A stretch of DNA of 64,000 nt from Heterodera schachtii (GCA_023374025.1 SIJG01000022.1:744001-808000), one strand, 5' to 3'; positions 1-12,160 are shown, numbered from the stretch's first letter. Notes: generated by a model not told the origin, from the sequence alone. Translations and numbers: made by a program.

Positions 1-1471
1 AATTGAAAAAATGATTGAAATTCTCATAATTTTGCTAAATTAGTGAAGCGAGAAGAAAGTCTTGTTTTGTATTAATGTCAGACTTGTAAAGAATTAAATT
101 TTTGAAAATAAACAATTTAAAAAATGCAAATTTAGGCTAAAAATTGTGTAAAGCTTAGAAGAATCTTTTGCCAATTGAAAGACGGATTGAATTTTTGGAA
201 AAGAATTGAATATGCATTTTCTAATATGCTTTTTCAATTTAAAAATTCTGGAAAATTAAAACTTAGCCCCATAAACACGCGAAAGGCTCATCAATTTCTA
301 TCGGGCGATGGGTTGGACCACACTGTCCTCCCCCCCCCCCCCCCCACCCAATTTGACGCCGTCCCAAAATGAAAAAGCACTCCGACGTCGTCCGACTTTT
401 AATTTTACAATAACAATTATTTTTGTTTATTTACTTATTTTTTACTCGCAAAAAGTGTTTAAAGCTGCCGCATTTTGCTTCTGGCGCAAAATGTGTGCAT
501 CATTAATTGGGTAATTAGCGGCAGCAAAATGTTTAAAATGGGAGCACAACATTCATTGGTGGTGATGGCCCAGACGAGCACAATTTGACCGGTTTTTGCT
601 CATCAGCAGCGGGGAGAAGGGAGGGAACAAAGCCAAATACAAAGTGAAATTTTAAACTTTTTATGTTTACCCCTGGGGCGATGAAAAATAGGCAAAATTT
701 AAGCCAAATAAAAAAAAGCATGGCGAGTAAAACAGGTTTTAATTGATCAGCTATGCCCTGTTCTATCGATGGATAGAAGCGGGCCAGTTTCGTCCAACAT
801 AAATGTACAGAAAAAAAATTAGAATTTTAATTAACTCGCTTGTTTTTAAAAGTTTGGGCGCAAAACGCGCAAAGAGAAAATTGACCATTTTCGAGTAAAT
901 TTTGGTGAGATTTTCTCTTTTTTCAAAAAAATTCAGTCCTTTTGAAAGCGTTATTCAAAAAATCTAAATCAAAACCGATTTTTCTCTTATATACACAGCG
1001 ATTCAATTTTAGGTTCCCAGTGTAAATAAGTTGGACTTTTTGTCTCAGTGGTCTGTGAGTTAGTCACCAAAAAAGGGTCCCGGGTTTAGCAAGTTGAGGA
1101 TTTGATTGGGAATAAATTTGAATTGTCCTTTGGTTTTTTAATTTTTATGAATTTAAATTAATTGGCATAAAGACAAAAGTATTTTCTGTCAAAAAAAGCG
1201 ATGTATAAACTGAGGAGTGTTACCAACTTCACATGCTCAAAAAACAAAATTAAAAGTGGCATATTTTTATTAAAAAAATGATTCTTGCGATGAATAGTGG
1301 CGCTAAATTTGGTGAATTCCCAGGTCAAAATGTTTTCTTCAATTATGTACTTATGTTCAGAAATAAGGTCGCAGAAAAAAAATAAAATAATAAAAATCCT
1401 TCAAACGATTTTTTTTTTTTGAGATTGGTCCGAATTAATTTATTTGATTAGCAAGTAAATTTATATAAAAT
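1..1471. other. Gene-free AT-rich stretch
   Basis: I see no convincing exon here on either strand. There is a 16-base C run at about 330-345 and a short tRNA-like piece near 1041-1095 (listed separately). The rest is AT-rich with A/T homopolymers. Short open frames are not supported by splice signals or recognisable motifs. Confidence 0.5.
1041..1095 (+). repeat. Degenerate tRNA-derived (SINE-like) fragment
   Basis: The segment contains CAGTGGTCTGTGAG, then AGTCACCA, then GGGTCCCGGGTTTAG. This matches, with gaps, the minus-strand tRNA-like sequence at 50685-50752, which has GTGGTCTGTGAG, GGTCACCA and GGGTCCCAGGTTCGA in the same order. The B-box here is decayed (GGTTTAG instead of GGTTCGA). 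I infer two copies of a tRNA-derived short interspersed repeat. It is not a functional tRNA. Confidence 0.4.
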
Positions 1472-1479
1472 CTAATTAT

Positions 1480-2115
1480 TTGAGACCGCATTTTGAGGCA
1501 GATGCCTTTTTTTTCTGCGCACTAGTTTCGATATATTAAGCATAAATAACACATTTTCCACTTGGTTTGAGGCTTCTACGTTGACTTTTATTATGCCTTT
1601 TTTTGCCTTTTTCGGGATTTTCGTGCCTTAAATGCCTTTTTTGGCATTTTGCCGTTTTGTTGCCTTTTTTGGCGTTTTTTTCGGAAAATTACATTAAAAA
1701 AGGAATAAAATCGGGAAAATACACCCCTAAGAAATGACTTGAAAAATTTTTAAAAAAATACATCCCTTAAAAAATGAAAAAATTTCAGAAATACACCCCT
1801 AAGAATTGAAAAATTTTCTCAAAAATTGATCGCCAAAATTTCATTTTTTTCTTAATAAAAATTTTAGATTTAAAAAATTTTCTTTATTCGAAAATCATTA
1901 TAAAATATTTAATAATCATTTAAATGACCAAAATTATGTTTTTGGTTAAATTTTGCGTGTTTTGCTCCCTAAAAACCTTAGAAAAATTTTTTTAAATGCC
2001 TTTTTTCATGCCTTTTTCGGGATTTTCGTGCCTTTTCATGCCTTTTTTTTCAATTTTTTGGTGCCTATTTTAGTGCCTTTTTCGCGATTTTTGGTGCCTT
2101 TTTTTGCGGTCTCTA
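1480..2115. mobile_element. hAT-like non-autonomous element (TSD CTAATTAT)
   Basis: The ends are inverted repeats: TTGAGACCGCA on the left and TGCGGTCTCTA on the right. They are flanked by a perfect 8-bp duplication, CTAATTAT, at 1472-1479 and 2116-2123. Eight-base target duplication plus a YAGRG-type terminus is the hallmark of hAT transposons. The interior is low-complexity, rich in TTTTTTGCC and CACCCCTAAGAA motifs, and has no transposase frame. It is therefore a MITE-like element that would need a transposase from elsewhere. Confidence 0.85.
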
Positions 2116-2123
2116 CTAATTAT

Positions 2124-2815
2124 TTAACATCATATTTACATATAATAATTTTTGATTTTAAAATTTTTTTATGTAAATTGTTGGGACGTAACCAAACCCA
2201 AGAATATTGGAGTTTAACGGACGCTCACCGCTATTGAGGACAGATTATGATGGGAAAAGCACTAAATTCATTTGTCAAAAAAAAAAAAAAAAAAAAAATT
2301 AAAATTACAAAATTTTATCCTTATCATTATTTTGTGTGAAAATGCAAAGAATAATAACAATGATAGAACTAATAATAAATAATAATTGATCCCAATCCCA
2401 TGTAATAAAAGCTCATTCAAAAAATTAGCAATTGCATAAATCGGCTGAATAATGCTTTGAGGGGGCGGGAGAGGGGGAACCTGAAAGCTCCGCCGGACGA
2501 AGATAATTGGCCCAGAAACAACCGAACAAAATTGCCAGCCAAAAGCCATCTCATTGCGACAGGACAAACACCAGCAGATAAAATGAAATAAATTTATAAT
2601 TACACTGATTGTGAGAAAAAAAAAACTAATGCCAAAAGATTTCTTTTTAATTATATTGAGTATGTCAAATAGAAAATCCCTTCCAGTGTGATGGTGGGAT
2701 ATCGACAATATGCCTTAAAACCGGGCTAATGTTTTTAAATGCAGTCTAAAACATTAAAATTTGAAATTTTGTTTCAAATTCTAAAAAAAGGCAGCTAAAT
2801 GTTGTTTTGTAAGCA
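2124..2815. other. Gene-free stretch
   Basis: It holds a 20-base A run near 2280 and otherwise unremarkable AT-rich sequence. A minus-strand open frame around 2268-2708 is low-complexity, with a run of Phe from the A tract, and has no recognisable motif. I do not call a gene. Confidence 0.4.
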
Positions 2816-2823
2816 GTGCCTAC

Positions 2824-3618
2824 CAGGGCTGGAGCGCGACCGCGATTCGCGATTCGCGGCGTTTTTTTGCGCGACCCGCGGTCGCGGCCGCGGCAATTTG
2901 AATGCGCGATGCGCGGTGCGCGGCCGCGGTTTTTTTTTTTGCGCGGTGCGCCGCGCATTTTTTGGTTGTAAAATTTTTATAAAGAAAATTTTTTGAAGCG
3001 ATTGTTTTTTGAATATTCAAAATAAATAATTTTTTTTGAAAACTTGGATTATTTTCTCAAAAAATTCGTTTCAAAATTCCAATTTTCCCCGTCAGAGCTG
3101 ACAAAAACTTCAATTTTTCTTAAAAAAAATTGGCTCTAAATCAAAAAATATTTCATTTTTTACAAAACTTTAACCAAATTGCACTGAGATTTTCAAAATT
3201 TTTCCCGGCGGCGCCTATCGGCACCGCCGAATCCCCCCCCCCCCCCATCAGTTCACAAAAGTTTAGAAAAAGCGCGCCGAAAAAATCTGTCTGAAAAACA
3301 AAAAATCATAGGGTTTCCAACTGGAACTCCTTTGCAAATTTAAACACTGACTCACCCCCTTCCCCATTCAGTCCCTTCCCAAATTTTGTATGCATCGGGA
3401 TTTTAATTAATTTTTATATAAGAAAACTTTAAAAAAAAGTTTTAAAAATGGTCTAAAAATTGCAAAATGTTGAGTTTTTAAATGCGCGGTTCGCGGCCGC
3501 GGCAATTTGAATGCGCGGTGCGCGGCCGCGGTTTTTTTTTTTTTGCGCGGTCCGCGGCCGCGGCGATTTGAATGCGCGATGCGCGGCCGCGGTTTTTTCT
3601 GTGCGCGCTCCAGCCCTG
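2824..3618. mobile_element. hAT-like element (TSD GTGCCTAC)
   Basis: The termini are CAGGGCTGGAGCGCG and CGCGCTCCAGCCCTG, a perfect 15-bp inverted repeat. A perfect 8-bp duplication GTGCCTAC flanks it at 2816-2823 and 3619-3626. Subterminal arrays of GCGCGGTGCGCGGCCGCGG-type sequence occur on both sides in inverted orientation. The middle carries the shared GC hairpin (about 3205-3231) followed by a C run. There is no transposase. Confidence 0.9.
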
Positions 3619-3626
3619 GTGCCTAC

Positions 3627-5267
3627 TGTCCAAAACAAATAAAACAATTCTGTTTTGAAAAATTCAAAGGAGTAGAGATATATTTTCAAATTGAAAAGAA
3701 GACAAATAAATTTCTAAATCTTATTAAAAATAAAATATAATTTGATACAGAAATATTCTTGCCATTCTCCTTTAAATGAAATTAGGGTTCCTCGCCGACC
3801 CTATAAAAAAACTGATTATTTACCGAACCATCAACTGAGAAGCCGGCATCAAAAGAAGATGCCCTGAGCAACACATTTTACCTTCTCTTTTTCTTTTGCT
3901 TTACCACCAACTTTATATTCCTTTTTACTCTGTCCGAATTCATAATTTATTGAGCAGAATATTTACAATTGCGCCCATTTTTAATCCAAAGCGTAGACTA
4001 ATAAAAATTTTCAATTCATAACAACAACTGATCAAACATTGGTTGATCATTCGAAGTCATTAGTTATGGCCACACACATTTATTCATTCAGTCATTCATT
4101 TTCGTGGCAATGTGCGAAAGTGCAATGTTTTTTGGGCCAAAAATGGTACAAATAGGCAAAGGCGGGCATGGGCATCAAAATTTAAAATATTTTCCCATTA
4201 AAATGTTCTTCAACTCTTCTAAAAATTACTGTTTTCCTGTTGGCCTTCTCCATTTTTGCCTTGATTTTTGTTGGCATTAAAACAGACAAACAAAACGGAG
4301 ATGGCATTGCCCAACCACCAACCAAATGCTGCTGCTGGGCCACCACTGGGACGATTGGTGAAAACAGAAAACTTTAAAGCAAAAATTTTGAATCTAAACT
4401 TTAAGCTTGGCCAAAAGTCGGCGGCAAATGGCAAGGAAAAGCACTCAAAAAAGTAAAATGAAAGAGAATTTAAGGAAAGCCGAATTTGGAGAAGAAGCCG
4501 AGCGGCGGCGAACGCCAAAAGCGACAGTGGGGAGAGGCAAAAAAAAGCATAATAAAAGTCAACGTAGAAGCCTCAAACCAAGTGGAAAATGTGTTATTTA
4601 TACAAATATATCGAAACTAGTGCGCAGAAAATTTAAAAATTAATTGAATATTCGTTTAACAATTGAGTTAGGTAAGGTAATACATATGAATATTGAATTT
4701 GTTAAATTACCTTAAACCCCAGGAAATAATTCGATTTATTTTCGATTTTCTGTTTGTTAAGCGGTTTGGAAAGAAATGAAAATGTGAAAATCTTGTTACA
4801 AAAAAAAAAAGAATTTTGGAACAGCAAGAGGCATTGGCACACTATGCCATCCAACAGAGAACTCGGGATTTTTAGGTTTTGGTGTTTTCGACTTTTTCAC
4901 CACAACCGACCGACCGAACTCTTTGCGCCTGTCTCTAGTTAAAGCATACAAATGAAAAGCAAATGTTAAAACACAGTGCCGATAAAATTCAAGGCTCCAA
5001 TGATGAGATTTCAAAAATTTAAAGACAGGAAAAACCACCTTGGCCTACAATTAAATTTGTACACAGTGATTTTTGATTATGGATAAAATTTTATCAGGGA
5101 AATTTCTTGGTCTTTTTTGTTTCGTTTTTCTTACCAAATTAAGCTTTAGTTTTTCATTTTACTCATGAAAATTCTCCTAATTGGGCACACCCATCCATTC
5201 ATTAAAGAAAGCAAATTTATTCGAAAGGATAGAAAAGAGACTGTGACAGCCAATAAATGATCAGTGA
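3627..5267. other. Gene-free stretch
   Basis: I found no exon pair with consistent splice phase. The region around 4210-4640 is slightly less AT-rich and open on both strands, but neither reading has a recognisable motif or a convincing start. It may hold an unrecognised exon. Confidence 0.3.
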
Positions 5268-5314
5268 GTGATAGACAGAAATCCCGAAAACAAAACTTTT
5301 AATGTCCATTTGTC

Positions 5315-5525
5315 CCCTTTTCTCCATTGCTCATTCATCCCTTTTTCCTTTGCTCATTCGTCCCTTTTCTATTTGCTCATTCATCCCTTTTTCCCTTTGC
5401 TCATTCGTCTCTTTTTATTGCTCATTCATCCCCTTTTTCCCTTTGCTGATTTGTCCCTTTTTCCCTTTGCTGATTTGTCCCTTTTCCCTTTGCTCATTTG
5501 TCCCTTTGCTCTTTCGTCCCTTTTC
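5315..5525. repeat. Pyrimidine-rich tandem repeat (about 24 bp unit)
   Basis: Imperfect tandem copies of a unit like GCTCATTCATCCCTTTTTCC run for about 200 bp, with unit-length variation between copies. The repeat is open in two plus-strand frames only because it is simple sequence. It ends about 170 bp from the stop codon of the secreted-protein gene at 5698. Confidence 0.8.
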
Positions 5526-5697
5526 ATTGACTCCCTCCCCCACTCTTCTCCTGTCTTCGTTTCGCTGCTTCTACACTTGCGTTGTACACTTTTTTATTTC
5601 CGGAATCGCGGCATTAGCAACATCTTTAGCGTACGGAACGACTTTCTGTTGGGAGTAAAACAATTAAATACTTGCTTAATTATTATTTATTTTATTT

Positions 5698-6589
5698 TTA
5701 AATATTATTAAAAGCCACTTCCTCCACAAATTCTTGCACTTTCTCATGCGTCTTCGGGTCTTGAGCATACGTTTTTATTATGTTGAAATAATTGCGCACT
5801 GCCGGCGCCAAATTGTCGCGAAATCCATCGGCACCCTTTTTTGTATAAAAGTCAAAAAATATAGAAAATTATTGTTAGTCAACTGTGAGGACTAGGTATA
5901 CAACTTTTAGGTTTTAGCCTTTTTTTTCCTCAGCTCGCTATGGCCTGAAACGCAACAAGTTTTTTCGGTTGTTGTTAACCTACTTTTCGAGTTAGGTTTT
6001 TATTTTTAGAGCCTAAAAATTTTTTGAAAAACCTATCGTGACCTATTTTGGCGTTTTGCCCAAAAGTATTAACAAAATTGCAATATAAAAGAAAAATACA
6101 CACCTAAGAATCAACCCCAAAAATTTCAACAAAAAACACGCCTATGAATTGAAAAATTTTCCCAAAAATTTATCTATTTTGGCAGTTTTTAGCAACTATA
6201 AATTGCACTCCTACTGAGGACAACTCAGCCAAAGGGACAACAATTTCACTTTTGTTCGGATTTGGGTGAGGGGTCCGAAATTGGTCGAAATGGAGATGTC
6301 GGATTTGCGATCAACAACCCCAAAAACCTTTTTTTTTGGGCATTTTTTATTTTTAAATATGAAAAAAAATCTCGGGGCCTCGCACTAGAGATTCAAAACG
6401 ATCATCAGTCGGTCACCTTACCTTAATCATATATACGTGCGAAGTATCCACAAATCGGCTATACACATCTTTATTATTGCCTTTTTGGTCATTTGTCTTC
6501 TTTTCTGTGGCGATCAGCAGAAAAAGGGGGAGCAAAGTCAAAGTGAGAAGAGCAACTTTCGTCATTGGCATTGTGCTCGGCATTTTCAT
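5698..6589 (-). CDS. Small secreted protein, two exons
   Basis: Exon 1 (6422-6589) and exon 2 (5698-5835) join in phase 0 across a GTAAGG donor and an AAAAAAG acceptor, giving about 101 residues. The N-terminus (start MKMPSTMPMTK; alternative starts at Met3 and Met7) has a hydrophobic run, VALLTLTLLPLFLLIAT, that reads as a signal peptide or an N-terminal membrane anchor. The mature part is hydrophilic and probably helical: about 30 residues rich in Lys, Asn and Asp, then GADGFRDNLAPAVRNYF and a C-terminus ending EEVAFNNI. There are no cysteines in the mature part. I do not recognise the family. The 586-bp intron is mostly a hAT-like element (5893-6213). No neighbouring gene suggests a role. 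Evidence: matching splice phase, a plausible secretion signal, and a clean stop. Confidence 0.65.
5893..6213. mobile_element. hAT-like element inside the secreted-gene intron
   Basis: The left end is TAGGTATACAACTTTTAG and the right end AACTATAAATTGCACTCCTA, partial inverted repeats starting TAGG. The flanks GTGAGGAC (5885-5892) and CTGAGGAC (6214-6221) match at 7 of 8 positions, as expected of an ageing 8-bp target duplication. The interior has TTTTTAGC and CACGCCTATGAA motifs that also occur in the element at 13559-14184, so the two are probably the same family. Confidence 0.65.
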
Positions 6590-8534
6590 TTTCTTAAAAT
6601 CAGTGATGAAATGAGAGCAGAGATTAGAGAACCAGCAATTACACGAATTCCTGGCACTTTCGAGCAAAAATGAAATATTGGGCAACTTTTTTTAAATTAG
6701 CGTTAATTTTAATAAGAAATTTTCGTAAAAATTTTAAAGTTTTCGCCTACAGTGCCTTAATCGCAATGAATTAGCCACAACATAAGTTTTTTTCGAGTAC
6801 TTTTTGAGGAATTATTTAAAAACTGCACAAGCATATATGCAAAGCCTCAAAAATATTTAATTTTAATTTTTTTATGCGTAATTTGCATTTGGAATTACGA
6901 AATTGGCACAAATGCCTTTAATTTTGCCATTCTCATGGACAGCATTCATCCATTCTTTAATGGATATGTAAATTCGATATCCAGGTTGGATATTGAAATA
7001 AAATGTTGGCATATGCTGCAAATTTATTGTATGGCTTTCCTACAATGGAAATGATGCATTGAAATGCTCACATGAGAAAGTGCAAAAAAATGAGCATAGA
7101 AAAAAATGCCAGCATGGATGGGCACCAGGGCTAGGTGTAACTGGATTTTAAATTGAGGTAATCCGTAATTAAGGCGATTTTCTCAATTACGGAATTCCGT
7201 AATCCTTAATGACGGGGGTAAAAAAAAGCGACAAAAAGGGACGTCTTATTTTCTAGGCGAAAACCCCAAATTAGCATATTACCAAGAACAAGTCTGATTC
7301 TTAATTGCCAAAAAAATATGAATATGGTTAGCCCTTTAAAGAAAAATTGTTTTTACTAAAAAAATAATTCTGCAAGAAATCGTCTCGAAAAATAATCCAA
7401 AATTCCAGTTATGGACTAAAATTACGGAAAAATCCGTAACATGTAATCCGTAATTACGGAACCCAAAAACGCCGTAGTTTCCGTAACCCGCAATTACGCC
7501 GAGCCCATTGGGCATGGATGTCCGAAAATAACCGGGAGGGATTGCGTTTTGTAAATGAGACGGATAAGGTATGGATAGAAAGAAACCCATATTCGGGAGA
7601 CTTGCCTTCTTAATCGGTGCAAAATTGGATGGACAATCCGCCAGTAAAATTTAAGTTTATAGCAAGGATGTTGATTGTTTCGTATTTCATATTTTCGTGT
7701 TTTTATGGCGCTCTTCGTATTTCGTATTTTGACACGAAACACGAAATTTTTATACACTGGTAAGAATGGGAAAGGGGGGTTTAGAGAAAATATTTTTTGA
7801 AAATTGGGAGAAAATAAATCATTTTAGAAGAAATAATAAATTGATCAATCTTTTTAAATAAAAAAAGGAAAAACATATAGTCTGCTGGTTAAACCTCTAT
7901 TCTTTCTTTGGGCTTTGCCTGATTCGATCCCCACACAGTATAAAATTACTTTCACTTTTTTAAAATATTTATTAAATTAAAAGTAAAATGTTTTTAAATT
8001 CAATTACGAAAATTTACGAACCACTAAAAAAAATTTCCGAAATTTCCCGGCAGCGCCTGTCGGCAGGGCCGGATCCAAAAATTCCTAAATTTTATTTAAA
8101 AAATTGGCTCTAATTGCAAAAATTGCTAAATTACGGACAAAATCTGTTAATAAATTGCACTAATTTTCAAAATTTTTCCAGGCGGCGACTATCGGCACCG
8201 CCAGCAGGCCTCCTCCACAAAAAAAAAAAATTCGGGAAAATGCGGTAAAAAAAATGAAAATTTGTTAGCTGATTACACCTAAATTAAGGGTTTTGGAGAA
8301 CTTTCAAATTGTAAAAATAATAATTTTCTAATAAAAAAAGCATTCTTAGTATAATTCAATAGCCCTAATGATTGATTATTAGAGCCCGGGTTTTTATGTT
8401 TTACATGTTTTTTCTGCAACTTAGTTATGACGAGAGAAGTCTAAAAAAGCATTTTCTCCGAACAATTTTTGTTTAGAGCGACTTATAAAAACATATATTT
8501 TGGCCTTTTGTCACATACAAATATATCGCACATA
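6590..8534. other. Intergenic region upstream of the secreted gene
   Basis: This is a likely promoter side for the minus-strand secreted gene. I see no clear TATA box or other named site. It includes a hAT-like element (7126-7507), a possible degenerate tRNA-like stretch ending GATTCGATCCCC near 7920-7935, and two copies of the GC hairpin module at about 8046-8070 and 8181-8206. The two hairpins probably lie in an element whose ends I could not place. Confidence 0.4.
7126..7507. mobile_element. hAT-like element, aged ends
   Basis: The left end CAGGGCTAGGTGTAA and right end TTACGCCGAGCCCA are inverted repeats with mismatches. The 8-bp flanks ATGGGCAC and TTGGGCAT match at 6 of 8. Inside, inverted copies of a CCGTAATTACGGA-type palindrome lie near both ends. 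There is no coding capacity. Confidence 0.55.
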
Positions 8535-8542
8535 TTACTAGG

Positions 8543-9964
8543 TAGAGACCGGAAATTTCAAATTTGCGGATCCCGCTGCTGGGCTGGAACTCAAATTTTT
8601 TTTTGCGGGACTGGATCCCGCGGGATTAATCCCGCATTTAAAATTTGCGGGATCCCGCGCGGGATTGCGGGATTTTGAAAAATTCGAAAATATTTTAATT
8701 AATTTTCAAAAAATTTCCAAAAATCAAAAAATAACGAAATTTTGAAAAATAAATTTTTAGGGGCTAGGGGATGCATTAAAAGGGGCTGATGGGTCGATTA
8801 AGATTTTTCGAATGGGTCGGACGGTAAAAAGTTGATCGGAAATCAAATCATTAACGGTCCATAAATTTGACTATTTTTTTGCTTTTCAAAACCGCTTTTT
8901 TGCGGCGCAGTTTTTCAAAAAACTAGGAACAAAAGGGTACGGCGGTACCGTAGGCACCGCCGGAGAAATTTTTTGAAAATTTAACGCGATTTTGTAAACA
9001 GATTTTGTCTAAAATTGACCAAATGTCGCACTTTTTGACTCAATTTCTACAGGATTATTAAGTAAAAGCAAAAGCCGGTCCGGCGGTGCTGATAGGCGCC
9101 GCCGGGAAATTTTTGGAAATTCTAGATGAAATTTGCGATGAAAATAAGGTGGAGCAAACCTGTCATTTTTAACAGGTTCCTGCATGCGGCAGAGAAGCGA
9201 AATAATTTGCAGGTAATTGCAGAAACCTGTCATCATTAAGCCAAAAATCCCGCTAATTCAAAATTTTTAGCAATTTTTTCGATAAAACATGGCATAACTT
9301 TGCTTAAAGGCAGTCATATTTTACATTCTTAGTAACATAAAATAGCCAAAATTTTTCTCTATTAGCTTGTAAAATTAAAAAAAAATTGGTCAATGTTAGA
9401 AAAAGTTGTATGAAAATAAGTACTATTTACTATCATAACTTATGTTAAATTTGATAAATTACTTTGAACTTTTGCAAGCTAATAGAGAAAATTTTTGTCT
9501 ATTTTATGATACTAAGAATGTAAAATATGATTGCCTTTAAGCAATGCTAAGCCATGTTTTGTCGAAAAAATTGCCTAAAAATTTTGAATTAGCGGGATTT
9601 TTGGCGTAATGACGACAGGTTTCTGTGATTGACAATAGGTTTCTGTTGGTCAGACACAAACACAGGAACCTGTTAAAAATAACAGGTTTGCTCCACCTTA
9701 GATGAAAATGAGTTAATTTTAATTAAATTTATTATTTAACTAATTCAAAAATATTTGGCATCTTGTCCACAAAATTTTTCAAAAAAATCAATAAAATCCC
9801 GCAGAATCCCGCACAAAAATTAAATTTGCGGATTCCGCTGCGGGATTGGAACTCAAAATTCTTTGCGGGACGGGATCCTGCGGGATTAATCCCGCAAAGC
9901 CCGCATTTTCCAAAAAATGCGGGATTGCGGACTGGGATCCCGCAAAATCCCGCGCCGGTCTCTA
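8543..9964. mobile_element. hAT-like element (TSD TTACTAGG) with nested MITE
   Basis: The termini are TAGAGACCGG and CCGGTCTCTA. A perfect 8-bp duplication TTACTAGG flanks at 8535-8542 and 9965-9972. Subterminal GCGGGAT/ATCCCGC arrays are arranged in inverted orientation at both ends. Two GC hairpin modules lie at about 8940-8962 and 9079-9104. A separate element (9147-9698) has inserted into it. It shares termini with the element at 12161-12747, so these are two copies of one family. Confidence 0.9.
9147..9698. mobile_element. Nested TA-flanked MITE with long inverted repeats
   Basis: AGGTGGAGCAAACCTGT at the left is matched in inverted form by ACAGGTTTGCTCCACCT at the right. TA dinucleotides flank both ends (9145-9146 and 9699-9700), as expected of Tc1/mariner-type target duplication. 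Much of the 552-bp element folds back on itself: the ATTTTACATTCTTAGTA arm near 9310 matches TACTAAGAATGTAAAAT near 9510 with few differences. It contains no gene. Confidence 0.85.
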
Positions 9965-10317
9965 TTACTAGGTTTGGCATATATTTTTCACATATTTTGG
10001 CATTTTAAAGAAAAAGCTTTAAGAAAAAATACAATAAAATTGAAAAATACACTAAAAAGCAATTTTTTGCAATATTTTCTAAAATTTAAGAAAAAGTTTT
10101 ATGTTTTTCAAAAAAGTTATGACAAAAACCGTAATACATTTTTTTTGGCCATAACTTTTCAAACCTGATCATTTTTTTGAAACTTTGCATGTAGATAGAG
10201 ACTCTTTAGTACTATTGAAGATACCAAGGATATTTAAATTAGTCGATTTTGACAAAAGTTATGACTTATGAGTCGGGGCTGTATGAGTTGGCCTAATAAG
10301 AGTTGGGTTTCGTCCAG

Positions 10318-11118
10318 CAGGGACGATCCCAGGATTTGGATTTGTGGTGGGGGGGGGGGGGTAACCCCCCCCCCCCCCCCCGCCGCCGGGGCGACGACCT
10401 TTTTTCCGAAAAAAACTATTTTTTGCGAAACAGGGGGCTGCTGGTGCCGATAGCGCCGCAGGGAAAAATTTTGTACTTTTAAATGCAATTGTTAACAGAT
10501 TTTATCTATCCAAAAATGTGGAAAAATTTGCATATTTTTAGCAGATTTTCATCAAAAATTACTTTTTAGATTATCGAAAAATTTTGCAATTTTTTGCCAA
10601 ATTTGGATGGAGGTAGGTCTTGGTTAAATTTTGCAGACTACTAGAAAACACCTAGGGCTTTCGAATGATATCAATCTTTCTTCATTTTTTGGTTCTAAGA
10701 AAGTTTTGATAAGAATTTTTGATGATCAAAATTTTTTATCCAATGAAAAATGTTTGTTATTAAATTGTTAAATTTTTTATTTTCTTGATATCAATCGATA
10801 GCCCTAAGTGTTTTCTACTAGCCTGCAAAAAATTTAACCAAATTTCAAAAAAGTTATGACCAAAAATATCGGAAAATCTGGTTTTTTGTGTACATTTGGC
10901 CATAATCTTGTTCAAATTTAACGGTTTTTTTTTGAAATTTTATATGCTAATAGATAACTCTGTAAGGGCTATCGAATGATACCAAAATGTTTAATTTGGT
11001 TGACTTTGACAAAAGTTATGGGCAGTTTTATGTTGAACACCCTTTTTGATGGTTTTTATATAACGACATAGCACCGTACGTACCCCGCGTACTCCCCCCC
11101 CCCCTGGGACCGTCCCTC
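10318..11118. mobile_element. Putative element with CAGGGACGATCCCAGG end
   Basis: The left end CAGGGACGATCCCAGG pairs with the right end CCTGGGACCGTCCCTC as imperfect inverted repeats. The same right-end sequence (CCTGGGACCGTCCCTG) recurs at 34751-34766, so it is a repeated terminus. I could not find a matching target duplication. Near the left end is a G13/C17 inverted homopolymer hairpin (about 10350-10381) followed by a GC-rich hairpin. Several copies of a core related to CGAATGATACCAA occur inside. Confidence 0.5.
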
Positions 11119-11494
11119 ATGTTGTCCTCTAATTCATTCCTTTAAAAAGTGTCTAATGCTGCTTCAAAACTTACTAAATTTTCGGATTATGCAAATCTCA
11201 GAGGAGAATTCGTAGAAGGGGTAATGTATTTTACTATTTTAATTCACAAATATGTACAATTGAAAAAATAAAACCCAAATTGCAGACAGAATATTTCATA
11301 TTGCCATCCTATGGCATTGATTTTGAATAAATTTTTTGTCGTGTGCCATTCTCATGCCTTCTCATTGGCATTGAATTGGCGCCATAAGATAAAGTGCACA
11401 CTAACGAAAAAGTGCAAATATAAATTTTTATTTTTATTATTTTCATAAAAATTTGTCTAGGGATGGATTAATTCGCCGATGGTTGGCAATGTCT

Positions 11495-11580
11495 CGGCTT
11501 TTGCTATTTAAGTGCGCGATGGACCAGCAGCCTACATATTCATTCACTTCTTTCAAAATATTAATCTGATTCCACAAAAC
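11495..11580 (+). promoter_or_regulatory. Possible promoter of the downstream secreted-peptide gene
   Basis: GGCTTTTGCTATTTAAGTGC resembles a TATA-type core about 30 bp before a possible start region (CATATTCATTCACTT). The next plus-strand gene begins at 12841, which would need a 5' UTR intron containing two transposons. Alternatively that gene is SL trans-spliced at TTGTTTTTAG ending at 12810. This is inference from composition only. Confidence 0.25.
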
Positions 11581-11621
11581 CAAAATTTCTCAAAATCTCA
11601 TATTAATAGTCATTAAGCGAA

Positions 11622-12116
11622 AAAATTGGGGTTGCGCTTGGCATTTTCCATGAAAAACCCGTTACTGAAGTGTCCACTTTCAATAGGACTAAACCGTCCG
11701 AAGTTTAAAAACGCATGAAAAGTCTTAAAGGACATAAAGTTTTTTAAAAAAAAAGTAAATTCATTAAAAAAAAGAAAATTCACATCTTTTCCATTATGTA
11801 AAAAATAAAATTAAAATAGCAAAAAAAAATTTAAAAGGCACAGAAAAAGATTCCACAACTGGGTATGGGGGAAAAGCTAGCTCAGTCGCTCATTTGTCAG
11901 CCGTACTGGTATATCAGCATGAATTTATTTTTTTATGATCGGGGCCCTCAGGGCCATGGCTTTTGCCAATTAATATGATTTAAAAAAGCATCATTCATTT
12001 TAAATTTGCTTCTAGTTTTTTCCTTCATTTTTTGGCGATGGTTAACTGAGTTCCAGTTGAAAGTGGACACTTTGTAGAAATTTTTCATGAAAAATGGCAG
12101 ATGCACCCCCAATTTT
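11622..12116. mobile_element. MITE with about 60-bp terminal inverted repeats
   Basis: The left arm reads AATTGGGGTTGCGC, then CATTTTCCATGAAAAA, then AGTGTCCACTTTCAA. The right arm carries the same three blocks in inverted order (TTGAAAGTGGACACT, TTTTTCATGAAAAATG, GCACCCCCAATT). I could not fix the exact ends or a target duplication because the flanks are A/T runs. Confidence 0.65.
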
Positions 12117-12160
12117 TTTTATTTTTCTCATAGCTAAGGCTGTTTCATGTTGGTTGAAAC

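Noticed and set aside
2268..2708. 146-codon minus-strand frame
   Set aside because: It begins in a Phe run from a 20-base A tract and has no recognisable motif or partner exon.
5302..5711. Two overlapping plus-strand frames of 118-147 codons
   Set aside because: They come from a pyrimidine-rich 24-bp tandem repeat (Pro/Phe/Leu/Ser only) with no start context.
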